Source: Massiliimalia sp050943535 (GTDB lineage Bacteria; Bacillota; Clostridia; Oscillospirales; Ruminococcaceae). Taken from it: a DNA stretch of 64,000 nucleotides. Position 1 is the stretch's first letter, and the number at the start of each line of letters is the position of its first letter. A program made the position numbers and the translations under genes. Shown in pieces: positions 50,997-60,610 of this stretch. The stretch spans positions 186,001 through 250,000 of the forward strand of contig JBMNPJ010000003.1 of the NCBI GenBank assembly GCA_050943535.1, written 5' to 3'. The notes below the pieces were generated by a model that searched no databases, was not told the DNA's origin, and saw only the letters and a program-made list of their open reading frames with translations.

Positions 50997-53207
50997 ATGG
51001 AACAACGGGAAATGCAGACGCTGGAAGGCAGCGTAGATGATATTATTTATCACAATGGGGAAAGCGGATTTACAGTTTTGGATTTGGCGTGCGGAGAGGA
51101 CCTGCTGTGTGTAGTAGGTTCTTTTCCTGATGTACAGGTGGGGGAAGAACTGGAAGTGACCGGCTATTTTACCACCCACCCCACTTATGGATATCAGTTT
51201 AAAGCAGAAGTATATACCCAAAAAATGCCGGCTACTGCCAGTGCAATTCGAAAGTATCTGGCTTCTGGCGTAGTAAAGGGGATCGGTCCAAAACTGGCAC
51301 AGCGGATTGTGGAGCATTTTGCCGATGATACCTTGGCGGTAATTGAGGAAAATCCTCAGCGGCTGGCAGAAGTGCGGGGAATTACAGTAAAACGGGCAGA
51401 AGAATTGGCGGAGGAATTTCGGCAGGTGTTTGGGGTGCGCAGTTTGATGCTCTTTTTGTCCCGGTTTTCCATTACACCTGCTCAGGTAGTGAAAGTATGG
51501 AAAAAGTGGGGCGTGCTGGCCATGGAAGTGATTAAAGCAAACCCCTATGTACTGTGCAGTACCGCTTTTCAAATTCCCTTTGAAATTACCGATCAGATTG
51601 CCGACAGCCTGGGACTGCCCAAGGACAGTTATAACCGAATGTTGGCGGGTGTGGTACATATTTTGATGTACAACATGAATAATGGGCATACCTGTTCCCC
51701 TAGAAAACGGCTGATTCCCATGGCGGAAAAGCTTTTGGGGCTGGATGGACAGGCTATTTCCGATATGATTGATGAAATGATTGCACAAAAAGATCTGGTG
51801 GAAGTAAAAAAGAAACAGAATTACCTGGCACTGCCGGATCTTTATGAGGCAGAACGGTATATTGCCAATCGGGTTACGCTGATGGTCAGTGTTCCTCAGG
51901 AACAGTCAGGGGATATTGATTTTGTCATTCGGCAGATTGAACAGGAAAATGGAATCACCTATGAAGAACTTCAGAAAAAGGCAATTCGGGAAGCGGTGAT
52001 CAGCGATATTTTTATTTTAACCGGCGGTCCGGGAACCGGGAAAACCACTACCCTCAATGCCATTATTGACGTGATGGAATATCAGGGAAAAAGCATTTCC
52101 ATTGCAGCGCCTACAGGAAGAGCTGCCAAACGGATCAGTGAAGTTACTGGCCGAGAGGCAAAAACAATCCATCGTCTGCTGGAAGTGGAATTTGTGGAAG
52201 GAAATCTTCGCTTTTCCAAAAACGAGCAGGAACCTTTGGAAAGTGATGTGATTGTCATTGATGAAATGTCCATGGTGGATGCTATGCTGTTTGATTCGCT
52301 GCTTCGGGCGGCAAAACCCAGCTGTAAATTGATTTTGGTAGGCGACTATAATCAGCTGCCTTCTGTAGGAGCGGGAAATGTGCTTCATGATTTACTGGAC
52401 TGCGGCATTATTCCCACTGTCCGGCTGGAGCAGGTATTCCGCCAGGCGGCGCAAAGCCTGATTGTCACCAATGCTCACCGGATTGTACAGGGAGAAATGC
52501 CCCAGTTAAAACGCACAGACGGCGATTTCTTTTTTCTACGCCGCCAAAATGCAGCTATGGCAGCTCAGACTGTTCGGGACTTGGTTTGCCGGCGGCTTCC
52601 TGCCAGTTATGGATATTCTCCTACAGCTGATATTCAGGTAATCTGTCCTCAGCGAAAGGGAGAACTGGGCGTGGTGGAACTCAACCGCCAACTGCAGCAG
52701 GAACTGAATCCTCCGGAAAATGGAAAGGTGGAATTTAAATCCATGTTTTACACCTTCCGTACCGGGGACAAGGTAATGCAGATCAAAAATAACTATGATA
52801 TTGAATGGACCAGAGGAAATGAAAAAGGTGCCGGAATTTTCAATGGGGATATTGGAACCATTCAATTGGTGGACCGAGGTTCTCAAACCCTTGCCATTGA
52901 CTTTGAGGACCGGATCGCCTACTATAGCTTTGAAATGGCAAACGAGTTGGAACTTGCGTATGCGGTGACTGTTCATAAAAGCCAGGGTAACGAATTTGAA
53001 GCAGTGGTTATGCCGGTGATGGGTGGATATGATAAACTGTACTACCGAAATCTTTTGTATACTGCCATTACACGGGCGAAAAAAACGCTGATCTTGGTAG
53101 GACGTGAAGAACGGATTCAGTTTATGGTAGAAAACAACCTGAAAAACCGGCGGTTTACCAATCTGCGCTTTTTGCTGGAAGAATTAAACGGAGATATTAT
53201 GTTCTGA
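50997..53207 (+). CDS. recD2: RecD2-type ATP-dependent DNA helicase
   Basis: A 736-aa superfamily 1 helicase. An N-terminal OB-like domain (1-~75) and helix-hairpin-helix region (~80-200) precede the motor. Walker A is GGPGTGKTT (343-351), Walker B is IVIDEMSMVD and the C-terminal UvrD-type motif is AYAVTVHKSQGNEF. This is the RecD2 form found without RecBC, acting in DNA repair. It is followed 13 bases later by comF. Confidence 0.95.
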   Translation: MEQREMQTLEGSVDDIIYHNGESGFTVLDLACGEDLLCVVGSFPDVQVGEELEVTGYFTTHPTYGYQFKAEVYTQKMPATASAIRKYLASGVVKGIGPKLAQRIVEHFADDTLAVIEENPQRLAEVRGITVKRAEELAEEFRQVFGVRSLMLFLSRFSITPAQVVKVWKKWGVLAMEVIKANPYVLCSTAFQIPFEITDQIADSLGLPKDSYNRMLAGVVHILMYNMNNGHTCSPRKRLIPMAEKLLGLDGQAISDMIDEMIAQKDLVEVKKKQNYLALPDLYEAERYIANRVTLMVSVPQEQSGDIDFVIRQIEQENGITYEELQKKAIREAVISDIFILTGGPGTGKTTTLNAIIDVMEYQGKSISIAAPTGRAAKRISEVTGREAKTIHRLLEVEFVEGNLRFSKNEQEPLESDVIVIDEMSMVDAMLFDSLLRAAKPSCKLILVGDYNQLPSVGAGNVLHDLLDCGIIPTVRLEQVFRQAAQSLIVTNAHRIVQGEMPQLKRTDGDFFFLRRQNAAMAAQTVRDLVCRRLPASYGYSPTADIQVICPQRKGELGVVELNRQLQQELNPPENGKVEFKSMFYTFRTGDKVMQIKNNYDIEWTRGNEKGAGIFNGDIGTIQLVDRGSQTLAIDFEDRIAYYSFEMANELELAYAVTVHKSQGNEFEAVVMPVMGGYDKLYYRNLLYTAITRAKKTLILVGREERIQFMVENNLKNRRFTNLRFLLEELNGDIMF

Positions 53208-53220
53208 TGGAGGAAACAAT

Positions 53221-53976
53221 ATGGGATCCTTTTGGAAAACATTCTTTCGTTATCTGAGGCACATGGTTTTGCCGGAACGCTGTCCTTTCTGCGGCGAGGT
53301 GATGGAGTTTGGAAGACATTGCTGTAAACGCTGTGAGTCCCAAATTACATACTTTCCGGGGGATATTTGTGCGTTGTGCTTTCAGCGGTCCTGTATCTGC
53401 GGACACAAAGTACCGGGGTTTCATCATGCTTTTGCGGCATTTGTCTATGACGGACTGGCAAAACAATCGGTCCATATGATGAAGTTTAGGCAGGGAAAAG
53501 GAAATGGAGAGCATTTGGCCTGGTATTTGGCTCAGGTGATTCAAAGACATCCTGAGTTTTCCAAAATCCAAGGAATTTGTTTTATGCCCATGTCTGCTAA
53601 GAAGCGGAGAAAACGGGGATACAATCAGGCAGAGGTTTTGGCTAAACATTTATCCCAGTATCTGCATATCCCGGTTTACCCGGCACTAAAAACCCTTCGG
53701 GAAACCCAAACCCAGCATGAACTTTCTGCAGCGGAGCGAAAACAAAATCTGCGGGGAGCTTATGGATTTCATTCCGATTGCCCGCCGTTACCGGAAACGG
53801 TGTTGCTGGTGGATGATGTGATTACCACGGGAACCAGTATGTATGAAGGGGGCAGAGTTCTTTTATCAGCAGGAGCCAAACGGGTGATTCCTGCGGCAGT
53901 CTGTCGGGTGAAAAAAGGAATCGAACAGGCGGATAATAATTTTTTACCAAATCCCTCTGTCTTTCATGAGAAATAA
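53221..53976 (+). CDS. ComF-family phosphoribosyltransferase-like protein
   Basis: A 251-aa protein with an N-terminal cysteine-rich zinc ribbon (CPFCG, CKRC, CALC, CICG) and a C-terminal phosphoribosyltransferase fold with VLLVDDVITTGTS. ComF-type proteins are linked to DNA uptake and processing of incoming single strands; the neighbouring helicase fits but does not prove that role. A GGAGG site precedes the ATG. Confidence 0.92.
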   Translation: MGSFWKTFFRYLRHMVLPERCPFCGEVMEFGRHCCKRCESQITYFPGDICALCFQRSCICGHKVPGFHHAFAAFVYDGLAKQSVHMMKFRQGKGNGEHLAWYLAQVIQRHPEFSKIQGICFMPMSAKKRRKRGYNQAEVLAKHLSQYLHIPVYPALKTLRETQTQHELSAAERKQNLRGAYGFHSDCPPLPETVLLVDDVITTGTSMYEGGRVLLSAGAKRVIPAAVCRVKKGIEQADNNFLPNPSVFHEK

Positions 53977-54098
53977 CGGTCTTTCCGTAGAAGATGATGG
54001 GGAAAGGTTGCCTAATTGTTTTTTTTGTGATAATATGGAAAAGTATAAAGGCTTTTAGCCGATTCAAATAAATTGGAAACAAATAGGGAGGTTTCTCA

Positions 54099-55112
54099 AT
54101 GGCAACCTTTGATATTGGGATTGATTTAGGTACCACGAAAATCATTATATATCGCAGCGACAGCGGAATTGCGCTGAATGAACCGTCTATTGTGGCGTAC
54201 AGCGCCCGGGATGGCAAAGTAGTTGCTGTAGGGAATGAAGCCTATGCCATGTTGGGTAAGACTCCGAAACATATTGTGGCAGAGCGCCCTTTGAAAGACG
54301 GCGTCATTTCCAATCATAAACTGTGTGAGCTGATGATTAAAGAATATATCAAACGGGTTTGTAATAGCTTTTTCATTAAACCCCGGATTATTCTTTGTAT
54401 TCCTTCTATTACTACAGATGTGGAACGCCGCGCAGTGGTAGAAGCTGCTTTGGCTGCCGGCGCCAGAAAGGTATACCTGATTGAAGAGCCAATTGCTGCG
54501 GCAATTGGAGCGGGTATTGACATCCGTCAGGCAAACGGAAACCTGATTGTGGATATTGGCGGAGGAACTACCGATGTCGCAGTCATTTCCCTGAATGGAG
54601 TTGTATGCCATGAATCCATCCGGGTAGCAGGCAATTTGATTGACGAAGAAATCATTAAATATTTTGCGCTGAATTACAAGCTGTCTATTGGTCAGCGGAT
54701 GGCGGAAAATATTAAAAAACAGGTTGGATGCGTTTATGAACCTAATCCGGAAAATAAGACCTTTGTAAAAGGCCGAAATCTGCTGACTGGTTATCCTCAG
54801 CAGGTTGAAATTGATGAAACCACCCTTTATGAATGTATCCTGGCTTGTGTGGATAAAATTATACTGGCGATTCGCCAGGTATTGGAACGGACTCCGCCGG
54901 AACTGATTGGGGATATCTATGAAAATGGGATTGTCCTGACAGGGGGAGGAGCTTTGATTGGCGGAATTGCTCCGCTGATTCGTTCTCATATTAAGATTCC
55001 GGTTCGTGTAGCAGAAGAACCAATTGAAGCGGTTTCCATTGGAACAGGAAAGGCGTTTGACTATATTGATCTGCTTCAGGACGGATTTATTAATGCCAGC
55101 ACCTATCACTGA
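54099..55112 (+). CDS. mreB: Rod-shape actin MreB/Mbl
   Basis: A 337-aa actin-like ATPase that guides side-wall peptidoglycan synthesis. Phosphate 1 is DIGIDLGTTK, phosphate 2 is IVDIGGGTTDVAV and the adenosine loop is VLTGGGALIGG. No mreC/mreD follows, so it is a stand-alone copy of the Mbl or MreBH kind. AGGGAGG precedes the ATG. Confidence 0.93.
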   Translation: MATFDIGIDLGTTKIIIYRSDSGIALNEPSIVAYSARDGKVVAVGNEAYAMLGKTPKHIVAERPLKDGVISNHKLCELMIKEYIKRVCNSFFIKPRIILCIPSITTDVERRAVVEAALAAGARKVYLIEEPIAAAIGAGIDIRQANGNLIVDIGGGTTDVAVISLNGVVCHESIRVAGNLIDEEIIKYFALNYKLSIGQRMAENIKKQVGCVYEPNPENKTFVKGRNLLTGYPQQVEIDETTLYECILACVDKIILAIRQVLERTPPELIGDIYENGIVLTGGGALIGGIAPLIRSHIKIPVRVAEEPIEAVSIGTGKAFDYIDLLQDGFINASTYH

Positions 55113-55157
55113 TTGGCAAAAAAGAGTTTGGATTTTATTTTTAGGAGAGAAAAGAAT

Positions 55158-56552
55158 ATGCAGAGACTTGAAATCAAAAAGCTGTTTTCCGATGCGGCCA
55201 GCTATGAAAACAAGACCGTTACGGTATGCGGCTGGGTAAAAACCATTCGTGACTCCAAAGCGCTGGGCTTTATTGAATTGAATGACGGAAGCGGTTTTCA
55301 GAATTTGCAGATCGTTTTTGAAGACAGCAAAATCGATAACTTTAAAGAAGTGTGCAAATACAATGTGGGAAGTGCTTTGATTGTTACCGGTCAGGTTCTG
55401 CTGACACCGGGCGCAAAACAGCCTTTGGAAATCCATGCTTCTGAAATTGTGCTGGAAGGAGCTTCTACTGCAGACTATCCTTTGCAGAAAAAACGCCACA
55501 GCCTGGAATTTTTGCGCAGCATTGCTCATCTGCGTCCTCGTACCAACACCTTTAATGCGGTGTTCCGGGTGCGCTCTGTAGCGGCATATGCAATCCATAA
55601 GTTTTTCCAGGAACGGGGATTTGTTTATGCTCATACCCCGCTGATCACTGCAAGTGACTGTGAAGGTGCTGGAGAAATGTTCCATGTAACTTCTTTGGAT
55701 TTAAATAATCTGCCGAAAACAGAAGACGGCGAAATTGATTACAGCCAGGACTTCTTTGGCAAACACACCAGCTTAACTGTATCCGGTCAGCTGGAAGGGG
55801 AATGTATGGCAATGGCATTTGGCAACATCTATACCTTTGGCCCTACTTTTCGTGCAGAACGTTCCAACACTGCCCGTCATGCTGCAGAATTCTGGATGAT
55901 TGAACCAGAAATCGCATTTGCAGATTTAAACGATGTTATGGATTTGGCTCGAGATATGATCCAGTTTGTACTGGCTTATGTTATGGAACAGTGTCCGGAA
56001 GAAATGAAGTTCTTCAATAACTTCTATGACAAAGGCTTGATTGAACGTCTGAACGCCCTGATTCATTCTGATTTTGCTCATGTTACCTATACTGATGCAG
56101 TAAAAATCTTGGAAGAACACAAGGACGAATTTGAATATCCAGTTTACTGGGGCTGTGATCTGCAGACCGAACACGAACGTTATCTCACCGAAAAAGTGTT
56201 CAAACAGCCAGTATTTGTAACGGACTATCCGAAAGAAATCAAAGCATTCTACATGCGTCTGAATGATGACAACAAGACTGTTGCAGCAGTAGATATGCTG
56301 GTTCCTGGTGTTGGCGAAATCATCGGCGGAAGCCAGCGTGAAGAACGCCTGGATGTACTGGAAGCCAGAATTAAAGAACTGGGTATGGATCCAGCAGATT
56401 ATTCCTGGTATTTGGATCTGCGTCGTTACGGCGGCACCAAACACGGCGGCTTTGGTCTTGGATTTGAACGTCTGATTATGTACATCACTGGAGTAGCAAA
56501 CATCCGTGACGTATTGCCGTTCCCAAGAACAACTGGAAGTGCAGAATATTAA
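55158..56552 (+). CDS. asnS: Asparaginyl-tRNA synthetase
   Basis: A 464-aa class IIb synthetase. N-terminal OB fold (~15-105), motif 2 at FRAERSNTARHAAEFWMIEPE and motif 3 at GFGLGFERLIMY. ATG at 55158 follows TAGGAGAG. A hairpin at 56571-56592 ends the transcript. Confidence 0.96.
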   Translation: MQRLEIKKLFSDAASYENKTVTVCGWVKTIRDSKALGFIELNDGSGFQNLQIVFEDSKIDNFKEVCKYNVGSALIVTGQVLLTPGAKQPLEIHASEIVLEGASTADYPLQKKRHSLEFLRSIAHLRPRTNTFNAVFRVRSVAAYAIHKFFQERGFVYAHTPLITASDCEGAGEMFHVTSLDLNNLPKTEDGEIDYSQDFFGKHTSLTVSGQLEGECMAMAFGNIYTFGPTFRAERSNTARHAAEFWMIEPEIAFADLNDVMDLARDMIQFVLAYVMEQCPEEMKFFNNFYDKGLIERLNALIHSDFAHVTYTDAVKILEEHKDEFEYPVYWGCDLQTEHERYLTEKVFKQPVFVTDYPKEIKAFYMRLNDDNKTVAAVDMLVPGVGEIIGGSQREERLDVLEARIKELGMDPADYSWYLDLRRYGGTKHGGFGLGFERLIMYITGVANIRDVLPFPRTTGSAEY

Positions 56553-56570
56553 TTTTATTGGATTATGGAG

Positions 56571-56597
56571 GGGGCTGTTTTATAACAGCCCCTTTCG
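56571..56597 (+). terminator. asnS terminator
   Basis: GGGGCTGTT pairs with AACAGCCCC across TTAT, followed by TTT. Confidence 0.88.
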
Positions 56598-56604
56598 TTT
56601 GTCA

Positions 56605-56765
56605 ATGCGGGCAGTTCCTGCCACCTGGTGGGCGGGTAGCGCCCGCTGGCAAAGACGCTACGCTCGTATTTTGCCAGCTGAGTGCAAATTTCCTAATATT
56701 TTTGCTCTACTAACAGAGTATGCGCCGTAGGCGGTTGGTACCGGGCACTGCCCGGTTTGTGAGAA
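56605..56765. repeat. GC-rich hairpin cluster sharing a word with the 39.6-kb repeat
   Basis: Part of a 587-base gap without a gene. Hairpins include CTGGCAAA/TTTTGCCAG (56645-56679) with ACGCTACGCTCGT in its loop (56655-56667), GGGCG/CGCCC just before it, and ACCGGGCA-C-TGCCCGGT near 56740-56757. The loop word and the following CAGCTGAGTG resemble the 39.63-39.71 kb region. The rest of the gap (56770-57000) is AT-rich with nothing recognised. Confidence 0.6.
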
Positions 56766-57010
56766 ATTGGTGAGGATAAGACAAGCAATTTTGATATAAA
56801 AATTATGCAAATAAAATGAAATGAAAACCAAAAATAAAAGTATCAACCATTGGATAAAAAGGGTATATTATTTAAAGTTATACCAAAATTTTAAAATAGC
56901 TTTTGGGAGAATAACGGTTATTTGTAAACTCCTGTAAGATTTATACAATCTTTTTTTGAATCGGTATAAAAAATTTGTCGCCCATTTTTTGCAGGAATTA
57001 AAAAACAAAC

Positions 57011-57039
57011 TTGCAAAATTACATATAATATAGTACAAT
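57011..57039 (+). promoter_or_regulatory. Promoter of the aspartate aminotransferase gene
   Basis: TTGCAA (57011-57016), 17 bases, TACAAT (57034-57039), leaving a leader of about 95 bases. Confidence 0.6.
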
Positions 57040-57139
57040 AAGAAATACAACAGTGTATGGCGGAATGCTCCCTGTTTCCTGTAGCGGTTGCGTTGGATGG
57101 GAGATTACCATAGAGATAAGATGATTACAGGAGGCCGTT

Positions 57140-58423
57140 ATGATTCCTTATAAAGAGATGTCAAGAGATCAATTGCTCACCGAAAAAGAAAACCTGCAGA
57201 AAGCATATGATGCTTTTAAAGCAAAAGGCTTAAAACTGAATATGGCAAGAGGTAAGCCTGGTGCAGACCAGCTGGATTTGTCCATGCCTATGTTGGAAAT
57301 TTTAAGCAAAGACGATGTATTGATGGATGAATCCGGTACCGATACTCGTAACTATGGTTTGCTGGATGGGATTCCGGAAGCAAAACGGCTGATGGCTCAG
57401 GTACTGAAAGTACAGCCGGAAGAAGTGATTATCGGCGGAAACTCCAGCTTGAATATGATGTACGACACCATTGTGCGCGGCATGATGTTTGGTTATGTAG
57501 ATTCTCCAAAACCGTGGAAAGACTGCGGCAAACTGAAATTCCTTTGCCCAGCTCCGGGATATGACCGCCATTTTGCCATTACAGAACATTTTGGCTTTGA
57601 ACTGATCACCATCCCTATGACAGAAGATGGACCAGATATGGATCTGGTGGAAAAATATGCAGCAGAAGACGAATCAGTAAAAGGGATTTGGTGTGTACCA
57701 ATGTATTCTAATCCACAGGGTATTACCTACTCTGATGAAACTGTACGTCGGTTTGCAAAAATGAAAACTGCTGCTCCAGACTTTAAAATTTTCTGGGATA
57801 ACGCTTACTGTATCCATCATCTGACCGAAACTCCGGATCATCTTTTGAATTTGATGGACGAATGTAAAAAATTAGGTACTGAAAAAAGAGTATTTCTGTT
57901 TGCTTCTACCTCTAAAATCACATTCCCAGGTGCAGGAATTGCCACCTTTGCAGCTTGCAAAGAAAATGTGGAATACATTAAAAAGCTGATGGCAATTCAG
58001 ACCATTGGATTTGACAAGATTAAACAGCTGCGTCATGCGAAATTCTTCAAAGATCTGGATGGTTTGACCGCTCATATGGAAAAACACCGTCAGATTTTGG
58101 CACCAAAATTTGAGGCAGTGTTAACTGCTCTGGAACAGGAAATTGCTCCTTTGAATATCGCCACTTGGAATAAACCAAACGGCGGATACTTTATCGCACT
58201 GGATACCATGGAAGGCTGTGCAAAACGGGTTGTCTCCCTGTGTAAAGAAGCTGGTGTTATTATGACCGATGCAGGCGCTACCTATCCATACGGCAAAGAC
58301 CCGAAAGATACCAATATCCGGATTGCGCCAACTTATCCTCCTATTGACGAATTGAAACAGGCAGTAGAACTGTTCTGCTTGTGTGTCAAACTGGCCAGCG
58401 TTGAAAAATTGCTGGAAGCATAA
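57140..58423 (+). CDS. Aspartate aminotransferase, type Ic
   Basis: A 427-aa PLP enzyme of the class I fold. The Schiff-base lysine is K259 in STSKITFPGAG and the pyridine-binding aspartate is D220 in FWDNAY. NMARGKPGADQLDLS near the N-terminus and the length fit the recently defined Asp_aminotransf group, not the classical AspC type. It transfers amino groups between aspartate and 2-oxoglutarate. AGGAGG site. Confidence 0.9.
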   Translation: MIPYKEMSRDQLLTEKENLQKAYDAFKAKGLKLNMARGKPGADQLDLSMPMLEILSKDDVLMDESGTDTRNYGLLDGIPEAKRLMAQVLKVQPEEVIIGGNSSLNMMYDTIVRGMMFGYVDSPKPWKDCGKLKFLCPAPGYDRHFAITEHFGFELITIPMTEDGPDMDLVEKYAAEDESVKGIWCVPMYSNPQGITYSDETVRRFAKMKTAAPDFKIFWDNAYCIHHLTETPDHLLNLMDECKKLGTEKRVFLFASTSKITFPGAGIATFAACKENVEYIKKLMAIQTIGFDKIKQLRHAKFFKDLDGLTAHMEKHRQILAPKFEAVLTALEQEIAPLNIATWNKPNGGYFIALDTMEGCAKRVVSLCKEAGVIMTDAGATYPYGKDPKDTNIRIAPTYPPIDELKQAVELFCLCVKLASVEKLLEA

Positions 58424-58467
58424 AAGAAAGAATATAGTTTTTCTGTAACGAAAAACTCAACGGATCA

Positions 58468-58512
58468 AAAACCGCTGCATATGCCCTTAAAAGGGTTGTG
58501 CGGTGGTTTTTG
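58468..58512 (+). terminator. Terminator after the aminotransferase gene
   Basis: AAAAACCGC...GCGGTGGTTTTT long stem with an inner CCCTT/AAGGG pairing. Confidence 0.75.
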
Positions 58513-58531
58513 TGTTAAGAGGAGATCTTTA

Positions 58532-59086
58532 ATGATAAGAGGGACAATACGGGTTCAGGGGGTGGAAATCCCCTATGAACTGACTTTTAAAAAAGTAAAG
58601 AATATCAATCTGCGAATTAAATCCCAAAAGCTTGTGTGCATCTCCGCACCCAAATGGGTGGGAAAGCAGGCAGCACTGCAGTTTTTACAGTCCCATGGTC
58701 CATGGGTATTGGAGCACTGGAGAAAAATGGAACAGCATGACCAGTTGGTGAATCAACCTCATCCTATTTTGTGGGAGGAATCTGTTTTTGGAGAAATACT
58801 GGAAGAGCTGTATCCCCAGTTTCAGCGTTGGGTACCCCGTCTGCCTAGTTTGACAATCCGAACCATGAAAACCCGCTGGGGAAGCTGTAACCCCAGTCGG
58901 TGCCATATTACGATTAACCGAATGTTATTGTGTGCACCCAAAGAATGTATCCGCTATGTTATGGTGCATGAACTGGTACATTTTATTCATCTCAACCATT
59001 CTGCAGATTTTTATCAAGCCATGGATCATTTTTTGCCGGAGCATCGAATGCTCAAGCAGCAATTAAAAGACCAGCATTTGCTTTAA
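58532..59086 (+). CDS. YgjP/SprT-type zinc metallopeptidase
   Basis: A 184-aa M48-like protein (DUF45). The zinc motif is H146-E147-x-x-H150 with a third ligand H156, preceded by the diagnostic RWGSC (115-119). The substrate is unknown for this family. ATG at 58532 follows AAGAGGAG; an upstream in-frame ATG lies inside the preceding terminator. Confidence 0.92.
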   Translation: MIRGTIRVQGVEIPYELTFKKVKNINLRIKSQKLVCISAPKWVGKQAALQFLQSHGPWVLEHWRKMEQHDQLVNQPHPILWEESVFGEILEELYPQFQRWVPRLPSLTIRTMKTRWGSCNPSRCHITINRMLLCAPKECIRYVMVHELVHFIHLNHSADFYQAMDHFLPEHRMLKQQLKDQHLL

Positions 59087-59100
59087 AAGGAAAATTTTTG

Positions 59101-59147
59101 GTTGTACGTACAAAATGGTTGTCAACTCCACAAAGTTGTGCTATGAT
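59101..59147 (+). promoter_or_regulatory. araR promoter with AraR operator
   Basis: TTGTACGTACAA (59102-59113) is a perfect 12-bp palindrome matching the AraR box core. It is followed by TTGTCA (59119-59124), 17 bases and TATGAT (59142-59147). This predicts autoregulation by the product of the next gene. Confidence 0.82.
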
Positions 59148-59182
59148 GAAAGAAAAAGGTTCACTTGAAAGGAGGAGCGGAA

Positions 59183-60280
59183 ATGGCTCAAAAAAAACCA
59201 AAACATCAGCTGGTTAGCGACTGGGTAAAAGAGCGGATTACCAACGGAACTTTCCCCAATGGAAGCAGACTGCTGTCTGAAAATGAATTGGCACAGCAGT
59301 TTGAAATCAGCCGCCAAACCGTACGGCAGGCAATTGGTACTTTGGTGAATGAAGGGCTCCTGGAACGGCACAGAGGAAGCGGAACCTATGTGTGCTACGA
59401 AAAGAAGCCGCCGAGAAACTCCACGAAAAATATTGGTGTGATTACCACCTATTTAAACGAATATATTTTCCCCGGTGTGATTAAGGGAATTGATCAGGTG
59501 CTGAGTAAAAACGGGTACCAGATGAATTTGGGAATCACCTATAATAAAACCCTGAACGAACAAACTGTACTCAGTTCCATGCTCAGCAACGGGGTGGATG
59601 GGTTTATTATTGAGCCCACAAAAAGTGCGTTTCCAAACCCCAATATTGGGCTTTATCGGGAGATTGTCCGCCAGCATATTCCGGTGGTGTTTATTAACGG
59701 GTATTATGCTGCTTTGGATTTTCCTTATGTTACTATGGATGACTATTCTGCCGGGAAACTAGATGCATCTCACCTGATTGAAAAGGGACATAAAAAGCTG
59801 TTTGGAATTTTTAAATCAGATGATATTCAGGGACATTTTCGCTACAGCGGGTTTGTCAGTGCCATGCAGGATCATGGACTGGAGTTTGATGACAGCCGGA
59901 TTTTATGGTATGTGACAGAGGATTTGCAGCAGATGTTTTCTCCGGATAATGACCGTTATCTTTTAGAACGGATTGGTGACAGCACTGGCATTGTTTGTTA
60001 CAACGATGAGATTGCAGTAAAACTATTAGAGGTATTGAAACGCCACGGAAAACAGGTTCCAGAGGACTATTCCCTTGTGAGCTTTGATAACTCCAATTTA
60101 TGCGGGGTTGGCGAAGTGGGCATCACTTCTATAGACTATCCTTCACAGGAAATCGGCAGTGCGGCAGCGGAAAAGATGATTCAAATTTTAAACGGTGAGA
60201 ATGTAAAACTCCACTTTTCTATGAAACCTTATTTGGTAGAACGGAATTCTGTAAAAAATTTACTGGATGAGAAAAAATAA
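59183..60280 (+). CDS. araR: AraR-type L-arabinose repressor
   Basis: A 365-aa chimeric regulator. The N-terminal ~75 residues are a GntR winged helix (FEISRQTVRQAIGTL) and the rest is a LacI-type sugar-binding domain (GVITTYLNEYIFPG onwards; SFDNSNLCG). This combination is the AraR family, which releases DNA on binding L-arabinose. The ATG at 59183 follows AAAGGAGG. An AraR box lies upstream of the gene and another downstream, before araD. Confidence 0.92.
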   Translation: MAQKKPKHQLVSDWVKERITNGTFPNGSRLLSENELAQQFEISRQTVRQAIGTLVNEGLLERHRGSGTYVCYEKKPPRNSTKNIGVITTYLNEYIFPGVIKGIDQVLSKNGYQMNLGITYNKTLNEQTVLSSMLSNGVDGFIIEPTKSAFPNPNIGLYREIVRQHIPVVFINGYYAALDFPYVTMDDYSAGKLDASHLIEKGHKKLFGIFKSDDIQGHFRYSGFVSAMQDHGLEFDDSRILWYVTEDLQQMFSPDNDRYLLERIGDSTGIVCYNDEIAVKLLEVLKRHGKQVPEDYSLVSFDNSNLCGVGEVGITSIDYPSQEIGSAAAEKMIQILNGENVKLHFSMKPYLVERNSVKNLLDEKK

Positions 60281-60325
60281 AAACAAATGTAATAGGAAAA
60301 ACAATCATTTTACTAGAAAAAGTAA

Positions 60326-60380
60326 TTGCTTTTTCTCTTGTGATAGAGTATAATAATTGCTAAATTAATTGTATGTACAA
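60326..60380 (+). promoter_or_regulatory. Promoter and AraR operator of the araD operon
   Basis: TTGCTT (60326-60331), 17 bases, TATAAT (60349-60354), then TTGTATGTACAA (60369-60380), an AraR box with one mismatch from the perfect palindrome. The box sits at about +7 to +19, where a repressor blocks initiation. An AGAAAAAG/CTTTTTCT stem overlapping the -35 may terminate araR. Confidence 0.82.
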
Positions 60381-60392
60381 CAATGGCAATAA

Positions 60393-60596
60393 AATCCGGA
60401 AAAACCAATTAAAATAATAAACAAAACGGTAGAGAAATTGACGCCCAGTGTACTGGATTATCCTATTGAAGAAAATAGTCAAGTTTATGATAAACTGTAT
60501 GAAGAATATTCTATTCTGCATGACTATTTTGGACGGGGCGCAAATGACGTAATGAAGCGCTTGAAAGAAATTAAAAAACAAGCTCGAAACAGCTGA
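60393..60596 (+). pseudogene. araB: Remnant of ribulokinase araB (C-terminal end only)
   Basis: About 67 open codons with no usable start, ending in TGA 14 bases before araD. The last ~40 codons read YDKLYEEYSILHDYFGRG and NDVMKRLKEIKK, the characteristic C-terminal end of L-ribulokinase. The rest of the ~550-codon gene is missing; the fragment begins right after the AraR operator. A deletion appears to have joined the promoter to the 3' end of araB and araD. Confidence 0.8.
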
Positions 60597-60610
60597 TGGA
60601 GGAATGAGTT

